Source: Coprinopsis marcescibilis (Eukaryota; Basidiomycota; Agaricomycetes; Agaricales; Psathyrellaceae). From it: 60,619 nt of DNA. The notes under the pieces were generated by a model. That model was not told where the DNA came from and searched no databases. It saw only the letters and a program-made list of their open reading frames with translations. Positions 32,946 to 45,256 of the stretch are shown piece after piece (position 1 is the first letter of the stretch; every line of letters begins with the position of its first letter). The DNA lies in NCBI GenBank assembly GCA_004369085.1, contig ML210333.1, positions 1 through 60,619 on the forward strand. Reading direction: 5' to 3'. The position numbers and the translations under genes were made by a program.

Positions 32946-34735
32946 ATGGACCATCATGAGGAACGGTTCAAAAGAACCCTAGTCTCAGGATGTAATGCCC
33001 TAACCATGTTCTTCCTTTTCTTACTCGCTTCCTCAACGTATCTCTTTCTTTCAGCCACGTCGACATTTGCCAGCTGGCAGCAAGGCGGATTTCCCGCTAC
33101 CCATTCGGACAGACGGGATCCAGGCATGCAAGCAACGTTGACGGGACTACAAGATGCGGCTTTGCAAGAGATCCTTAGGAGGGGTGCTCCCATTCTAGGT
33201 AAATATCTTTCTCCTTTATGGATTGGGCGTTAAATTTACAGCTACGTCCACCACACAGGCACCAACGACCATTGTCCGACAAGTTCACCAACATGCGATT
33301 GGATGGCCCGATTCCCCGACGATACCAGGCTTGTCCACATGAATTTGCCTGGAACCCACGACGCGGCTACTGGTACGACCATTCCGCCCGTGTTCATTGT
33401 GATTAGCGTCCTAACACTTCCAACTTTTATCAGGAAGTTACTCGGATGCGGTCAGAGCTGGATTGCTACGCTATACCGGCGAGTAAGTGTATAGGGCGCT
33501 GACCAAACTTCACTTTGTGCTTACACTTGGACTAGGATCCCTCCATCGCGAGCGTACAAATGTCAGGAACGAACTCTGTTGCAAATGCTCAATGATGGAA
33601 TACGCGTATTCGACATGCGTTACGCGTATAACCCGGGAAACGACACCATAGGGTTTTGGCACTGTGAGCTTCTCTCCCACAGTATATATGCCCTGAAACA
33701 CTAATGTCGTATTTTCTAATGATAGCGCGGGCCCTCCTTGCGCCCACAACCACCCTCTCTGATGTTCTATACGGCTTCTACGCTTGGCTCGACCAGCATC
33801 CCACTGAAACAGTCCTGATGTCCTTCAACCACGAAGGTGGTACAGGAACACCCAGAGACGAGAAAATAGAGCGCATGATCTTCGAAACCTTCTCCAAGGC
33901 ATCCTCAGAGGATCCCAATCACTTTTTAAAGACCAAATATTGGTCACAAACTCGGGGAGAGGTGAGTGCCATCACCAAACATGATTGTTATACAGTGCAG
34001 TGCGCTTATACCAGATGCAATAGTTGACAATGTTGGGCGAATCTCGGGGGAAGCTTGTGTTTTTGCAACGTTTCCTTTACGAGTATTTGAAACCAGTACC
34101 TTCTGACGATCGACTGGTCGGCATTCAACTCGGACCAAACCGGTGGACTGACAACGGGCAAAATATTGAGCTCGTCTATAATGACGCCACTGGTGCGACA
34201 GCCTATATCCAGGTACGAAATGGCCGGTATCCCTACTGCCAACCTTGTGCTCATCTGTTTGAATAGGACTACTATGGTGTGACCCCTGCCGATGGCACAG
34301 TCACACATAATTCCTTAATTTCGACCAAGTTTGATGTTCTAACCACACATCTAGAACGCGCCATCAACACTCATCCAGACCAGCTGTTCATCAACTTTGC
34401 TAGCGCAGCATACATCAGGAACAGCGCAGGAGAGATTGTCATCGATCCCAAGGTCTGCATGTTTTTAAATTCATCCTTAGAGCTGGCACTCACAGTTGCG
34501 ACTCGAAACCTCCAGACATACGCACTCGGAAATGAACCAAATGTCCCCGGGATAAACCAAAGATTGTTACCATGGCTTCGCGAGAGAAAAGGAAGACGGC
34601 TTGGGATTATCAGTGGGTTTCTCCGCGCTCTGCATCTCAGTTCGAGCAGAAGACTCAATTCGACCTTTTCTTTGAACAGTGTTCGACTTCTACGATGCAG
34701 TCCCTGGGTTGATCGAAGCAGCCATTGGCATTTGA
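32946..34735 (+). CDS. PI-PLC X-domain-like phosphodiesterase, secreted or membrane-anchored
   Basis: This is a TIM-barrel phosphodiesterase related to bacterial-type phosphatidylinositol phospholipase C. A hydrophobic signal or anchor (MFFLFLLASSTYLFLSATST) lies at residues 18-37 after the ATG at 32946. The catalytic region has HMNLPGTHDAATG near 33337 with the active-site His, then DGIRVFDMRYAYN. The second His is split by an intron (GFWH, 33650-33722). Later exons give LDQHPTETVLMSF, RGKLVFLQRF and ELVYNDATGATAYIQ. The last exon reads FDFYDAVPGLIEAAIGI, stop at 34733-34735. About nine exons are needed. There is no EF-hand, Y or C2 domain, so it is unlike eukaryotic signalling PLCs. It ends only 33 bp from the convergent lactonase pseudogene. 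Confidence 0.85.
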
Positions 34736-34768
34736 TGTACATTACTACGACCAAGCTTCCGGAAGAAT

Positions 34769-36280
34769 TCAATCCAACGACAATGCGTGACTTGCACCAT
34801 CGAACCAAGTGGCTGTCTCCCCTTCACCCGGCCACTTCGCACAAACCTCACACTCCTGTCCTCGCTCTCCCACCCATCCCATTCGTATACCCGTACCATT
34901 GTTCTCCTCTCAGGATAGCCTCCCTGTCATCATCCGTAAGCACGATCCAGTACCCTTCCTCTTATTTCTTCCTAGGTCCATGGCCCACAAGACCTTCCCG
35001 TCCTGGAGCTGGAATTGACTTGTCACGAACATCGATAGTGTTCGCAAACCCTCCCGAGGTGGGCGTCTTGAACCTGATGAGAGTGTTCTCCGTTGCCGGC
35101 GTTTCAATCTCGTCTTGGTAAGTAGCCGAGATGATGAGGCCGCCTGGGTTGACTTTGTAGAATGCGAGTCAGCCTGTTAGGGCTGAAGTGTTCCCGCGGG
35201 TGGTGGCAATCAGTTCGTCTGGGTTTAAGCTGCGAGGGGGCGCTAAGACAAGAGTGTCGCCGCGATAATTGTTGATGCGGAAGTGTGGGTCCTGAGGTTC
35301 ATCTAGGCTCACCTGTGTGGCATTCCGGCTGAGTGGAGATATGTGAGGAGGCAGAATGGAGTGGGCGCTAATGGGTCGTAGGGACGTGAGTAGGGTTTCG
35401 TAAACGTCGATGTAGTTGCCTGGTATTGCGGTTAGACGCTGGGAGGCCGACAAGGCATAGGCTCATGAGCAGTATATAGCACTTACTGCCCCCTGTCAGG
35501 GCGTACAGAATCTTCTCATTTGGATGGATCTTGACGTGCCTGTTAGCGTCCTTCATGCTCGGCCGGGGTGGTTGATTCGAGGAAAGGTGGGTGAGTTTTC
35601 CCGCAACTAGACCCCTCTTGAACATTTCAATTGTATCTGTGGCCATTATAGCTGCAAATGCGTGTTTGGACGAGAGCTCAATCCCATGTGAGCCTGTCAA
35701 CTTTTGAACAATCTCGTCAATATTGATGGCTTTCGGCACGTTCTTACCTTCACTCACCAAAGAAACTGCTGATTTATCAACTGTCGGGAGTTCTTCATCT
35801 GAAACGAATGCGAATTGCTAGATCTTCTTCCCGAATCCTCCGGTCTCTTTATTGTACTCGTGCACCTCCCCGGTCGGGCCTCCGGTGGAGTGAACAAAAT
35901 CGTAAGGGGGAGGTATAGTGATGTAGCAAGATGTCGATGCTGTGGCGCAAAAGTGATCAGTGTCAAGGACTCGAGCAAATGACAAACAGGAAAAGGTGTG
36001 CACATATAGTGGCATTGTTAATATGCTCCAATGCGCTAGCTAAGCCTCTTTTTGCATCCCTCTTTACCTCCCAGCTATCCAACCTATACGGTGGACCCCG
36101 TGCCGTACTGGTAGTGTAGATATAATGTTTCTTTACACCTTCCACTGGATGACTCGCCGTAAATTGATGAGGCCCCCATTAGGAGAAGTTTCCAATTTGT
36201 GTCAATGTTCTGTCCAGAGGAGAGAAGATAAGGAGCATGAGATACGCTGAGCGAAGCGAGCCCGTGGCGAGTGAAAGCAT
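34769..36280 (-). pseudogene. Carboxy-cis,cis-muconate cyclase-like lactonase, copy A, decayed
   Basis: The same gene as the copy at 36813-38305, but dead. Reading from the ATG at 36280 (MLSLATGSLRSAYLM), in-frame stops occur at 36181-36179 (TAA before WGPHQFT), 35820-35818 (TAG where copy B has Gln in KKIQQFAF), 35171-35169 (TGA for the Trp of TGWLAFYK) and 34964-34962 (TAA before EEGYW). A frameshift near 34900 follows, before VYEWDGW. The C-terminal SHALWLD of the family reads SHALSLD here, with the stop at 34769. Introns are still recognisable, so decay is recent. It is the outermost copy of a three-gene tandem array. Confidence 0.9.
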
Positions 36281-36812
36281 TACGGGAGTTGATGTATCCC
36301 CTGTATTTCCTGAGGAGTACTAGTTATAGAACGGGTTATTATCATGCTGAGAAGCGGTTAACGGCAGCTCACCGCCGGATTTTTATACTTTTACAAGAGT
36401 TACAGAATGTGTTTCCGTCTATCGTGCGACTAGGACGCACCTCTGATGTGTGTGTGCCTATTCTTGGATCAGTTACCTGAACGTTGCCGCCGAAAGAAGG
36501 CCGCCGGTTTGAATGCTAAAAATACAGAAGAAGGCTTCGGTGTCTAAACAAACTTCGTTACTATGTACGGGTGCTAGTCGTGTTCGATAATCCCAGTACA
36601 TGTCCTCGTGACGCGAACAAATTCGACAAGAACTTGGCATGAAGCATCTTAGCCATCGTAAGCGCCGGTGGTGTCGGAAACATGGGGTCACATAAGGCCG
36701 AAAGTATAATGATTTTGAGTGGTGACTTACTTCTGTCATTTATTGCGTGTATATAGAAGATGAGAAGTTCACGTTAGGTTACATCGAATGAACATTTCAC
36801 GAACGGAAATCA
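36281..36812. other. Spacer between lactonase copies A and B
   Basis: 532 bp, no supported gene. It contains the promoter side of copy A and the 3' flank of copy B. Confidence 0.4.
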
Positions 36813-38305
36813 TCAGTCCAACCAAAGCGCATGACTCGCACCATCGAACCATGTCGCCGTCTCCCCGGGCGCTGGCCACTGGGCCGCAATCCTGACACTC
36901 CTATCGTGGCTCTTCCACCCATCCCACTCATAGACCCTGATCATCGGCCCTCCTCTCTGTAACGAGTCCTTCTCATCGTCCGTCAGCACAATCCAATACC
37001 CCTCTTTCTCCGTCTTCGGGACGACCTCACCACCCGATCCTTGAGCCGGTGCGGACTTGTCACGGACATCGAGTGTATTCGCTATCCCACCAGAGGTGGG
37101 CGTCTCGAACCTAATCAGGGTGTCGTTTGTTGTAATTTGTTGAATAGACTCGTCTTGATAGGTAGGTGAGAGAATGTAACCCGCTGGATTGACTTTGTAG
37201 AAGGCGAGCCACCCGGTCTGGGCCGAGGTGTTTCCGCGGGTAGAGGCGATGAGCGAGTCGGGGTTCAAGCTGTGAGGGGGCGCGAAGACGAGTGTGTCGC
37301 CGCGATATTTGTTGATCAGAACACCAGCCTCATCCCCTTCGTTGGAGGCTGTAGGGGAGCCGAGCGGGGAGATGTGAGGCGGGAGGATGGAGTGGGCGCT
37401 AACGTGTCGCAAGGTAGTGGGGAGAATCTCATAGACGTCGATATAGTTGCCTAGACATGGTTCAGCAACTGACACTGCGAGTTTTCTTCCGATATCTGTA
37501 AGTACTTACTATCCTCCGTCAACCCATATAGAATCTTCCCATTTGGATGTACCTTGACGTGCCTATAAGCATCTTTAATATCCGGCCTCGGGGCCACATT
37601 CGTCGAGAGATGCGTAAGTCTGCCTGTGGTCAAGTCCCGCTTGAACATCTCGATGGCGTCCGTGCCCATGATAGCAGCGAAGGCATGTTCGGACGAGATA
37701 TCAAGTCCGTGTGCGCCGGTCAGCTGGATGAACCTCCTTTGTCAAACCTTGGCCAGATCATGCTGAAGAGGGAAGTACGAACCAAGGCACTAGGGGACTT
37801 ATCCACGGTGTCGAGATCTTTCTCGGGGACGAATGCGAATTGCTGAATCTTTTTTCCGAAACCCCCGGTCTGCTGATCGTATTCGTGGACTTCTCCAGTC
37901 GGTCCGCCGGTGGAGTATACGTGAGTGTAAGGAGGAGGAATGGTGATATAGCACGAGGCAGAGGCTGGATACAACCTTTCAGCACTGATATTCCCTTGGG
38001 ACGACCATCGAGGGTAGAAGTGGCTCACTTATGTTGGCGTTGTTGACATGTTCCAGCGCAGTAGCCAGCCCCGTGCTGACATCCCTCTTCACTCTCCAAC
38101 TATCAAGCCTGTACGGTGTCGTCCTGACGATACTCGTCGTATAGACATAGTCTTTCTTCACACTTCCAGCCGGAGAGCTCGCAGTAAACTGGTGAGGTCC
38201 CCAGTCAGAGTACGTCCCAACATGTGTTATGGTTTTGTTCAAAGGAGAGAAGAGCAGGAGAATGAGAGAGGCTGAGCGAATTGAGCCTGTGACGAGCGAG
38301 AACAT
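36813..38305 (-). CDS. Carboxy-cis,cis-muconate cyclase-like lactonase, copy B
   Basis: A seven-bladed beta-propeller of the lactonase / 3-carboxy-cis,cis-muconate lactonizing family, which closes a muconate to a lactone in fungal protocatechuate breakdown. The ATG at 38305 gives MFSLVTGSIRSASLILLL, the first blade strand (not clearly a signal peptide), then DWGPHQFTA. Later exons read ITIPPPYTHVYSTGGPTGEV, GKKIQQFAFVPEKDLDTVDK, HGLDISSEHAFAAIMGTDAI and RHVKVHPNGKILYGL (PNGK is typical of the family). The last exon gives RFETPTSGGIANTLDVRDKS and ends in SHALWLD at 36813. Four exons, no lesion. Its substrate is inferred only; some family members act as 6-phosphogluconolactonases. Confidence 0.85.
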
Positions 38306-39122
38306 TTGTATGCGCCGATTCTGAAGCACAAAGGAAGGTTAGGAACTCTGGGATCCCAGACGGGTCATCCATTCGTGTAAGAACACAGATGGATTATAAA
38401 CAAAAACTTCTGAGAATCGTCTTGCAAAACATTCCAACACAAGGTTTCTCCGCTGCGTGTCAATTTGTCGTGTAATAAATGTCGGGTACTTTATCTGAAG
38501 CTGAACGTGACGGCCTAATCCCTCCAGTTTCTAAATAGCTATCTCCGAAGCGCCTTTAGAAGCTATAAATAGAATAGGAGTGTGATCACCAGCATAGAGC
38601 TATTTGTATTGGGCATTTTTAGCCGTCTAGTTGAGAAGCCCCGGCCCAGATCCACTCCAGATAACCTGAGTTACTATAGCCGGCAAGGTCAAGGTCTACA
38701 TTCCGCAATGTATGAGGCGGAAATTGGAATCAGGTTTGACGACATGCGGCTTGTGGCGGATGTTGGGGTCACTGTATTGGTAGGAGTCCTTCGAGAAGCG
38801 AACTGTGTATAGCCTGCTCTGGCGCATTGGGCTCCTGTGTCTATGTCCTTATGCGTAGGTAGATGATGGAGCGAGCAGAACAAATCACAGAGTCGCAGAA
38901 CAAGTCACTAGTAGGCATTGTGCTCAGGTTGCATGAGTAGCATTGTTGACTCATTATGGCGCGGCGTCTAACCTGTATTGCCATTAGTGGATGGGGGTAG
39001 CGCACAATGCAATGTTTTAGAGTGTCAGTTAACAGACTTATCACTGCGGTTGACCACATGGTACTGTAAAATCCATATGGTTTCGAGGGTACAGGTGTTC
39101 GATTCCAGAATTACAACACGCC
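38306..39122. other. Spacer between lactonase copies B and C
   Basis: 817 bp with no supported gene. Several short frames are open but lack introns, motifs or good codon pattern. Confidence 0.4.
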
Positions 39123-40611
39123 TCAATCCAACCAAAGTGCATGACTCGCTCCCGTAAATTCTACTCCATCCCCACCGCGAGCGAGTTGAGGCAAATCTGG
39201 GGATGGCCATTCAGCAACAACACGGACCCCGATGTCCTTGCTCTCCCACCCATCCCATTCGAGGACACGGACAGCTCCTCGCTCATCCGCCTTCTTATCG
39301 TCGTCCGTGAGCAAGATCCACACTCCATTCGAGTCACCATCGTGCTTTAAACGAACGTCCAATGCATTCGCTTTACCGCTAGACGTGGGGGTCTCGAATC
39401 GAACGACATCACCGGCGCCTTCCAGTGGATGTTGGTGTTGTGTTTCTTCGCTTAGGTTGACTGAGGGAGGGTGCGCAGAAATGTACCCGTCTTTATCCAG
39501 TCGGAAAATAGACAACCAGCCATTTTCGGCAGAGGTCGCCCCGCGAGTGGTGGTCAGGAGTGCGACGGGAGCTGGCCGGGATGGTGTAGAAGGTGTGAGA
39601 AGCAGAGTCCCACCTCGATGCTTGGATCGAAGGTGTGGATCGGCAGAAGACGATGCTGGAGTAGAGGATCCCACTGAAAGGTTCCGAGGAAGAATGGAGT
39701 GGGAGCTAACGTGTTGTAGGGAGTCTGCGAGGATATCGTAAATGTCCAGATAATTGGCTAGCAATATATTTGTGTCAGTAGCATCGAAAGGTAATTATGG
39801 ACTGTGTGCTCACTGTGCTCTGCCACACAATACAAGACCTTGCCATTCGGATGGATCTTGACATGTCTTGGACCGTCATGTACGCCAGTCCCACGCGGAG
39901 AATAGTTCGAGGATATGTGGACTAGCTTACCGGTGACTGCGTCGCTTCGATACATTTCGATGGAGTCAGTACCTAGAACTGGTATGAAAGCATATCCAAG
40001 GGACGAAAATTCGACTCCATGAGATCCGTATCGCTATGACATCGCAGTGAATACGATATCACAGACAATTTAGTAGACGTTCGTACCAGAGCGACACGAG
40101 TTTTGTCAGCCTTATCCAGCTCTTCTTCTGGCACGAACAGGAATTGCTGGACCTTCCGTCCGAAACCTCCAGTCGTTGGATCCCATTCGTGCACTTCACC
40201 AGTGGGTCCTCCCGCAGAGTAGATATAGTCGTAGGGTGGTGGTATGTTGATATACGACGAGGTTGCCGCTAATACACTTCTTTAGTAACCGCATACGACA
40301 GGACTACATGGAACCGCACTAATTGGCACAGTATTCATGTGGCTCAGCCGAACAACGCTGTCATCATCCTTCCTCTCCACCCTCCAACTAGACAATATCG
40401 GAGGCGTAGCCCAGCTCGTTGTATAGACATAGTCCTTTCTCGGGGTCGTCGCGAGATACTGGTGTGGGCCAAAGGCTGGAACGGTCTCGACATGATGTAG
40501 CGTCCTATTCAGTGGTGAAAACACCAGCAGCACTAGCGATAACGAGCGAAAGGAACCAGCGACGATGGAGAGCATGGCGTCCGTGGCCGTCGCCCCCGGC
40601 ACAGCGTCCAT
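39123..40611 (-). CDS. Carboxy-cis,cis-muconate cyclase-like lactonase, copy C
   Basis: The third tandem copy, and the one beside the dioxygenase gene. The ATG at 40611 gives MDAVPGATATDAMLSIVAGS; a second Met 12 residues on matches the start of copy B. Motifs in order are AFGPHQYLATTP, INIPPPYDYIYSAGGPTGEV, GRKVQQFLFVPEEELDKADK, RHVKIHPNGKVLYCVAEH and RFETPTSSGKANALDVRLKH, ending in SHALWLD at 39123. Four exons are open throughout. It is the most diverged copy, with a shorter linker near the C-terminus. It shares a 208-bp divergent promoter with the dioxygenase, which suggests co-regulation. Confidence 0.86.
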
Positions 40612-40819
40612 GGTGGTGGTTCAGTATCAAGAGACATAATTGCTGCCGAAGAGCTATCGCAGACTCCGTTTAAACCATTCATCCAGTGGCCCGGACGGCT
40701 CTTGGCTGTTTACACACCTGTATATGCCAGTCTATCATCATCATCGTCCATTCTCCCAGGAAGGACCCAGGAAGCTAAAATGCTGGATGGAGCTTGTAAC
40801 TTGACTTTATCCTTCCATA
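40612..40819. promoter_or_regulatory. Divergent promoter, lactonase copy C and intradiol dioxygenase
   Basis: Only 208 bp separate the two divergent start codons. No TATA element is evident. Shared control is inferred from the spacing and from the linked functions. Confidence 0.4.
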
Positions 40820-42256
40820 ATGTGGTTTCCGAATCTCGAGTACCTGCTATTGGTGCTCGCAGCGACGAGCTCGACGCTGGCTCATAAGGAGCCCAAGAAT
40901 GCACACGAGGTAGAGGTCCAACGGGCTCTACAGGCAGCGGCTTATCATGTCAGTAACCACCATATCTCTCTGGATGCCAATTGTAACACTAACCGTCCAA
41001 TTCTAGTGTGCACCGGCCATCGAATCATTCACAGCGGGTAGAAAGCGCGCCTTTGCTCAACGTGCACTTGCTGGCGGGGTCCCAGGGTACCAACATCTCT
41101 TCTCTTCCGAGACGTACGAGGACCTCGTCAAGCAAGTCGACGGCGGTGCTTCATCGGAAGGCGAAAGACACCCAGATGGATCTCTCATGTCTTGCACACC
41201 CATCTCCGACACCCACATCCAGAACAACTCTTGCGTTCTAGCTCCAGAAGTCACAGAAGGCCCCTATTACCACACGGAAGGACACCCGCTTCGTCAGAAC
41301 ATCGCCGAGTTGCAGGATGGGCTTTTGTTGGTGAGCTCTGTCGCAATTTGTGTTTTGCCGAGGGCGTGGTTGTTCTGACCGATTGTATGGGGTAGCTGCT
41401 TGATATTGGGGTTATCGATGTCGAAACTTGCAAACCGCTTCCGAATGTCCTGGTCGATGTCTGGCAAGCCAATGCTACCGGATCCTATTCCGGTTCGTCA
41501 TGCCACTATTCTTATAATAAACTTCCGCTGATAGGTCCTCAGGCCATCCTGTACCACATCCTCATCTCGTGAACGAGGGTCCCCAAATAGGTGGGAAACG
41601 TTCCGGGTTGCTCAGTGCCTACCCCCGCACTGTGCACGAAGAGACTTGGCTCCGCGGCGCATGGCCAACAGACCGTAACGGCGTCGCACAATTCACCAGT
41701 ACGCCCGTCCCCCTTTCTGTTCCGTCATTCCCTCATCAGCTAACCAACTGACAGCTATATTCCCTGGATACTACACCGGGCGCGCCACGCACGTCCACAC
41801 CAAAGTCTTCCCTGAATGGGTCCCGTTGCAGAACGGGAGCTTCAAAGCTGGGAGATTGTCGCATGTCGGGCAATTCTTCTTCGAGGATGGCATCAACCTC
41901 GCTATCGACAACGTCAGTTTTCTGTGCAATGCGCGGGTGACCAGGTACTGACACGGATCCGCAACAGATGCATCCTTACAGCGAGAATCCAATCCGTGAC
42001 ACACGAGGCCGAACCCGAAACTGGCGCGACTCGCTCAATATCTTTGAAGATAGCCACGGCCCCGAGGGCAAGTATAACCCCATTTTTAAGCTCGAGTTCC
42101 TCGGGGGTGTGATTCGTCAAGGGTTGGTTGGGTACATTACAATGGTGCGTTGTCCGCTTCGACCATATCTGCGGTGAGAGTGGATCTGACCAATATTCTT
42201 CCTTCCTACAGGGTGTCAATGCTAGTGCCACCTACGATAACTTTTGGAAGGGTTGA
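40820..42256 (+). CDS. Secreted intradiol ring-cleavage dioxygenase
   Basis: A non-haem Fe(III) dioxygenase that opens catechol-type rings between the hydroxyls. The ATG at 40820 starts a signal peptide (MWFPNLEYLLLVLAATSSTL). The iron ligands fit the family: Tyr in EVTEGPYYH near 41250, Tyr in FPGYYTGRA and two His in ATHVHTKVF near 41760-41806. Other family features are VDVWQANATGSYS and RGAWPTDRNGVAQF. Five to seven short introns are needed. The protein ends YDNFWKG before the TGA at 42254-42256. Secreted intradiol enzymes of basidiomycetes form a group separate from cytosolic protocatechuate dioxygenases. The lactonase array next door could handle the muconate product, although copies B and C appear cytosolic. 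Confidence 0.9.
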
Positions 42257-42438
42257 TTAATAGAAATATTGAACGAGTAGTCAGGGGTTTTTGTACAAAT
42301 ACAATACAGGATATGTATCAGATGAAGCATTTCGCGGTACAATGCGTAACGAAAGCAAGAGGGGCCGAAGGTTGAAGCAACTCGGCTGTATACGAAGCAG
42401 GGTATCGACAACACGAGAAGAACTTAATCGATCCACAC

Positions 42439-44246
42439 CTAACCATCTAGCTTCACAGGTCCCTTGTCCGCATACGCGCCCGTGGGCTGGAGAACCCCTC
42501 CCGCTCCGACCTTTGCATTCCTCATCAATCCTTGCATCACCACCCTTTTAGTCTACAAACGGGGAGAAAATAAGATCAGTCATTAACTGCGTTATCGGGC
42601 AACAAATCATCGAAGAAACATACCTGATTTCTGTCAATAGCCTGGGGAGCCAGAGATGCCTGTGGCCGCGATGGTGCCGATGTTGGCAAATAATTAAACG
42701 CCACGGGTGCAGAGGCATACATCGTCGGAGGTGGGGGTGGGGCAGACGACAAAGGTGATCCCATGCGCGGCCGTCCGCGTGCCTCCCGCCGTCGTTCTCT
42801 CCCAATAGGTGCACCAGGTGCACCTCGTGGTACAAGAAGGGCATCGACCGGGAGATCGTCGGCATCGTCTTCGTCGTGCTCATGACTCACTGAGGGCGCG
42901 GAACTTTTCCAAATTGGTCCACCTCCTGCACTGAGGCGGGAAGACATGGGATAGTCGGCAGGAGGAGCAGAACTACCCGCCAGCCTCGAGCCCACACTCT
43001 TCACAGCACCCCTCGCCCCGCCGAGCTTCTCTGCATTTCTCCACAAGCTCGTATTGCTGTCTGCCACCATCGAAGGTGCATAGATCTCCTCCACATGCAG
43101 AGTGTTGACCTGCACCTTGCGTTTGTCGAGTTCCATTTGGATGGTGTCCATGACCTCTTCCACGGACTTGCCTTGACCGTAGACATCCTCGAGGATGGTC
43201 TGTTCGAACTGGCCGATGAGGTCTTCGGTCTCGAGTGTTTCGATGGCACTGCCGACGATGTAGTTGCCCAGTTGGGCGGCGTTTGTTAGAGGGACAATGC
43301 GGCCCCTAGGAGGCAGGGGTTTAACGGTTAAAGGGAGTGTACAAAAGGTAAATGCGTACCCGGTGATTTGGGTGAGGGCTCGATAAAAGTCCACAGCATG
43401 TTTATAGGCACTACTGAGCGTCGGTTCGCAAGCGATAACATACTGCAGTCGCCCAATGAGTCCCAAGATCACAAAGATTTAACCGAAAGCATACCAAAGA
43501 GATCCCATGCTCCGCCATCTGCCTTGCGATCTCCAATGGGTCGTTTTCTACAAACTGTATTAGCCTTCTGAGGACATAAAGCAGGGGAGACGAATTTACG
43601 ATCAGGCGACCCATTTGGGAATCCATCCCCACTCTCCCCAAGCCCGTGCGGGGGCGCATCAGTAATGAGCACCACAATCTTCACCGCGCCTTCTTTCCAT
43701 GGCATATTTAGCGCTTCAGCTAGACCCGCTGTTGAGGCCTCGGGGCCATCCCCGCCGCCACTCGCAACGAGCGTTCCCAAGTTCTTGCGCATCTGCTCGA
43801 CATCGGATGTAAACCCAAAGTTTTTGGTCACCCAGGACCTGTCTTGCGGTGGGTGGTCGCGGAAGGCTACGAGGCCGAAGCGGAGGGCTGGATTTGATGC
43901 TGCTGCTGTGGAGGTGGGTGAGGTGGCTTGGGCGAGGATGGGCGAAGCCGAGACTTTTTTGCAGATGTCCTGGATTGCGCGACGCGCTGAGCTGATGTAG
44001 GAACCTTGGCTTCCTGTAGAGTCTTGTACGAAGACGATGTCTCTACGTTATTTGGGTACAAGGTTACCGAGGTGTCGGAAGCGAGATCAAAGTAGATGTG
44101 ACTCACAAGGACTTTGAGGTTGAGGATGCGGGATCGGAAGCGTCTTTGGGACCTGGTAAGGCATCACTGCCAGGCTCGAGCGTAGGTGGTTGGGAAGTAG
44201 GTTGCGTTGTTGTTCTGGGTGCTGGTACCTGTGTGAATCTCGTCAT
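42439..44246 (-). CDS. von Willebrand factor A domain protein
   Basis: The ATG at 44246 starts a Pro/Thr-rich region ([20 protein letters not shown]). After one intron comes the vWA fold: the MIDAS motif [13 protein letters not shown] near 44030, [28 protein letters not shown] and [20 protein letters not shown]. The domain resembles that of the vwkA-type kinases, but no alpha-kinase domain is seen here. The C-terminal half is disordered (acidic, then proline-rich). The last intron runs about 42621 to 42550. Splicing gives [18 protein letters not shown] and a stop at 42439-42441, while retention ends the protein at 42576. A role in metal-dependent protein binding is likely; the partner is unknown. 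Confidence 0.85.
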
Positions 44247-45256
44247 AATGTCCTCAGGAGGCTGAACGGTATGTCGCAGAATGGCAAGGTATAGCGCTGA
44301 TAGCGCTGATGGTCAGTAATCGATAAGATAAGTACCAATCGGTATAACAACATAAGTCTTTATATAGTCTTCGATTATCGAAAGCTGTGAGCGTCACGCC
44401 ACTTCCTGAACAGGGGCTACCGCCAAAAGCTGTCAATGTCCGTTCTTTGAAAAGGATGCGAGATCTCTACACGGTCACCTGCGGTGTACGAAGCCAGAAG
44501 CTGAATTGATCCTTGTGGGTCTTCGCAGGCAATCTCGGTGTACTGCTCTCCCTGCTGTAAAAGACTGCCCGTTTCTCTTCCTCAGTGCTGTGAGATTGTG
44601 TGTATTCTCCAAAGATTCACCAGCCCCCTTCGAGGATTATGTATATGAGACCCTGCCCAAGTTCCTGGTAAAGACAATCAGTCATTCTGCGATGACATGC
44701 GGCTGTGGCATAATACAACCACTACGTACCCGCATAACACCCATGACTCGAAATACCGCACTCGTAGTCGTATTACGAGCGCGGCATTTCGAATCAAAGC
44801 AAGCCATCGCGTCGGGACCTCGCGTCTCCCGCAGCACAACCTGTCTGTGTTGGCACCGGCGCCTCAAAAGTTGAACACAATTTGTTCGAGAGTCGAAAGT
44901 ACAAAGAACTTGTGTTCCATAACTGGCCTTGCACCATGTAATTCACCTTCCGGATGTTAAAACAGCAAAAGCCCCTTCCAGTACAAAGTGGCAGTCCCAT
45001 GTCAGCTTCCGATGTGAGAGAAAGACTATAAGGAGGTCGCAATCCGAGCTGTAGTGAGCAAGAGGTTGAATGTGGCACTGGCAGTGCCCGGACCGACTAG
45101 CCGGTTGACACTTCTGGAACCACGGTCACGAGGACGCGACAGGTGAGTCTCGCGCCAAGCCTTGAGGTCGAACCTTCCTCAACATTTCCTTCGCAACCGC
45201 AATCCCTCCTCCCTCTGCCTTTTATTCCTTTTAAACCTAAAGCGACCAAGAAAATA
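44247..45256. other. Intergenic between divergent vWA and HMG-box genes
   Basis: About 1.0 kb with no supported gene. Short frames around 44680-44870 and 44506-44874 overlap on both strands and look random. CT-rich sequence at 45190-45230 is probably the leader of the HMG-box gene. Confidence 0.4.
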
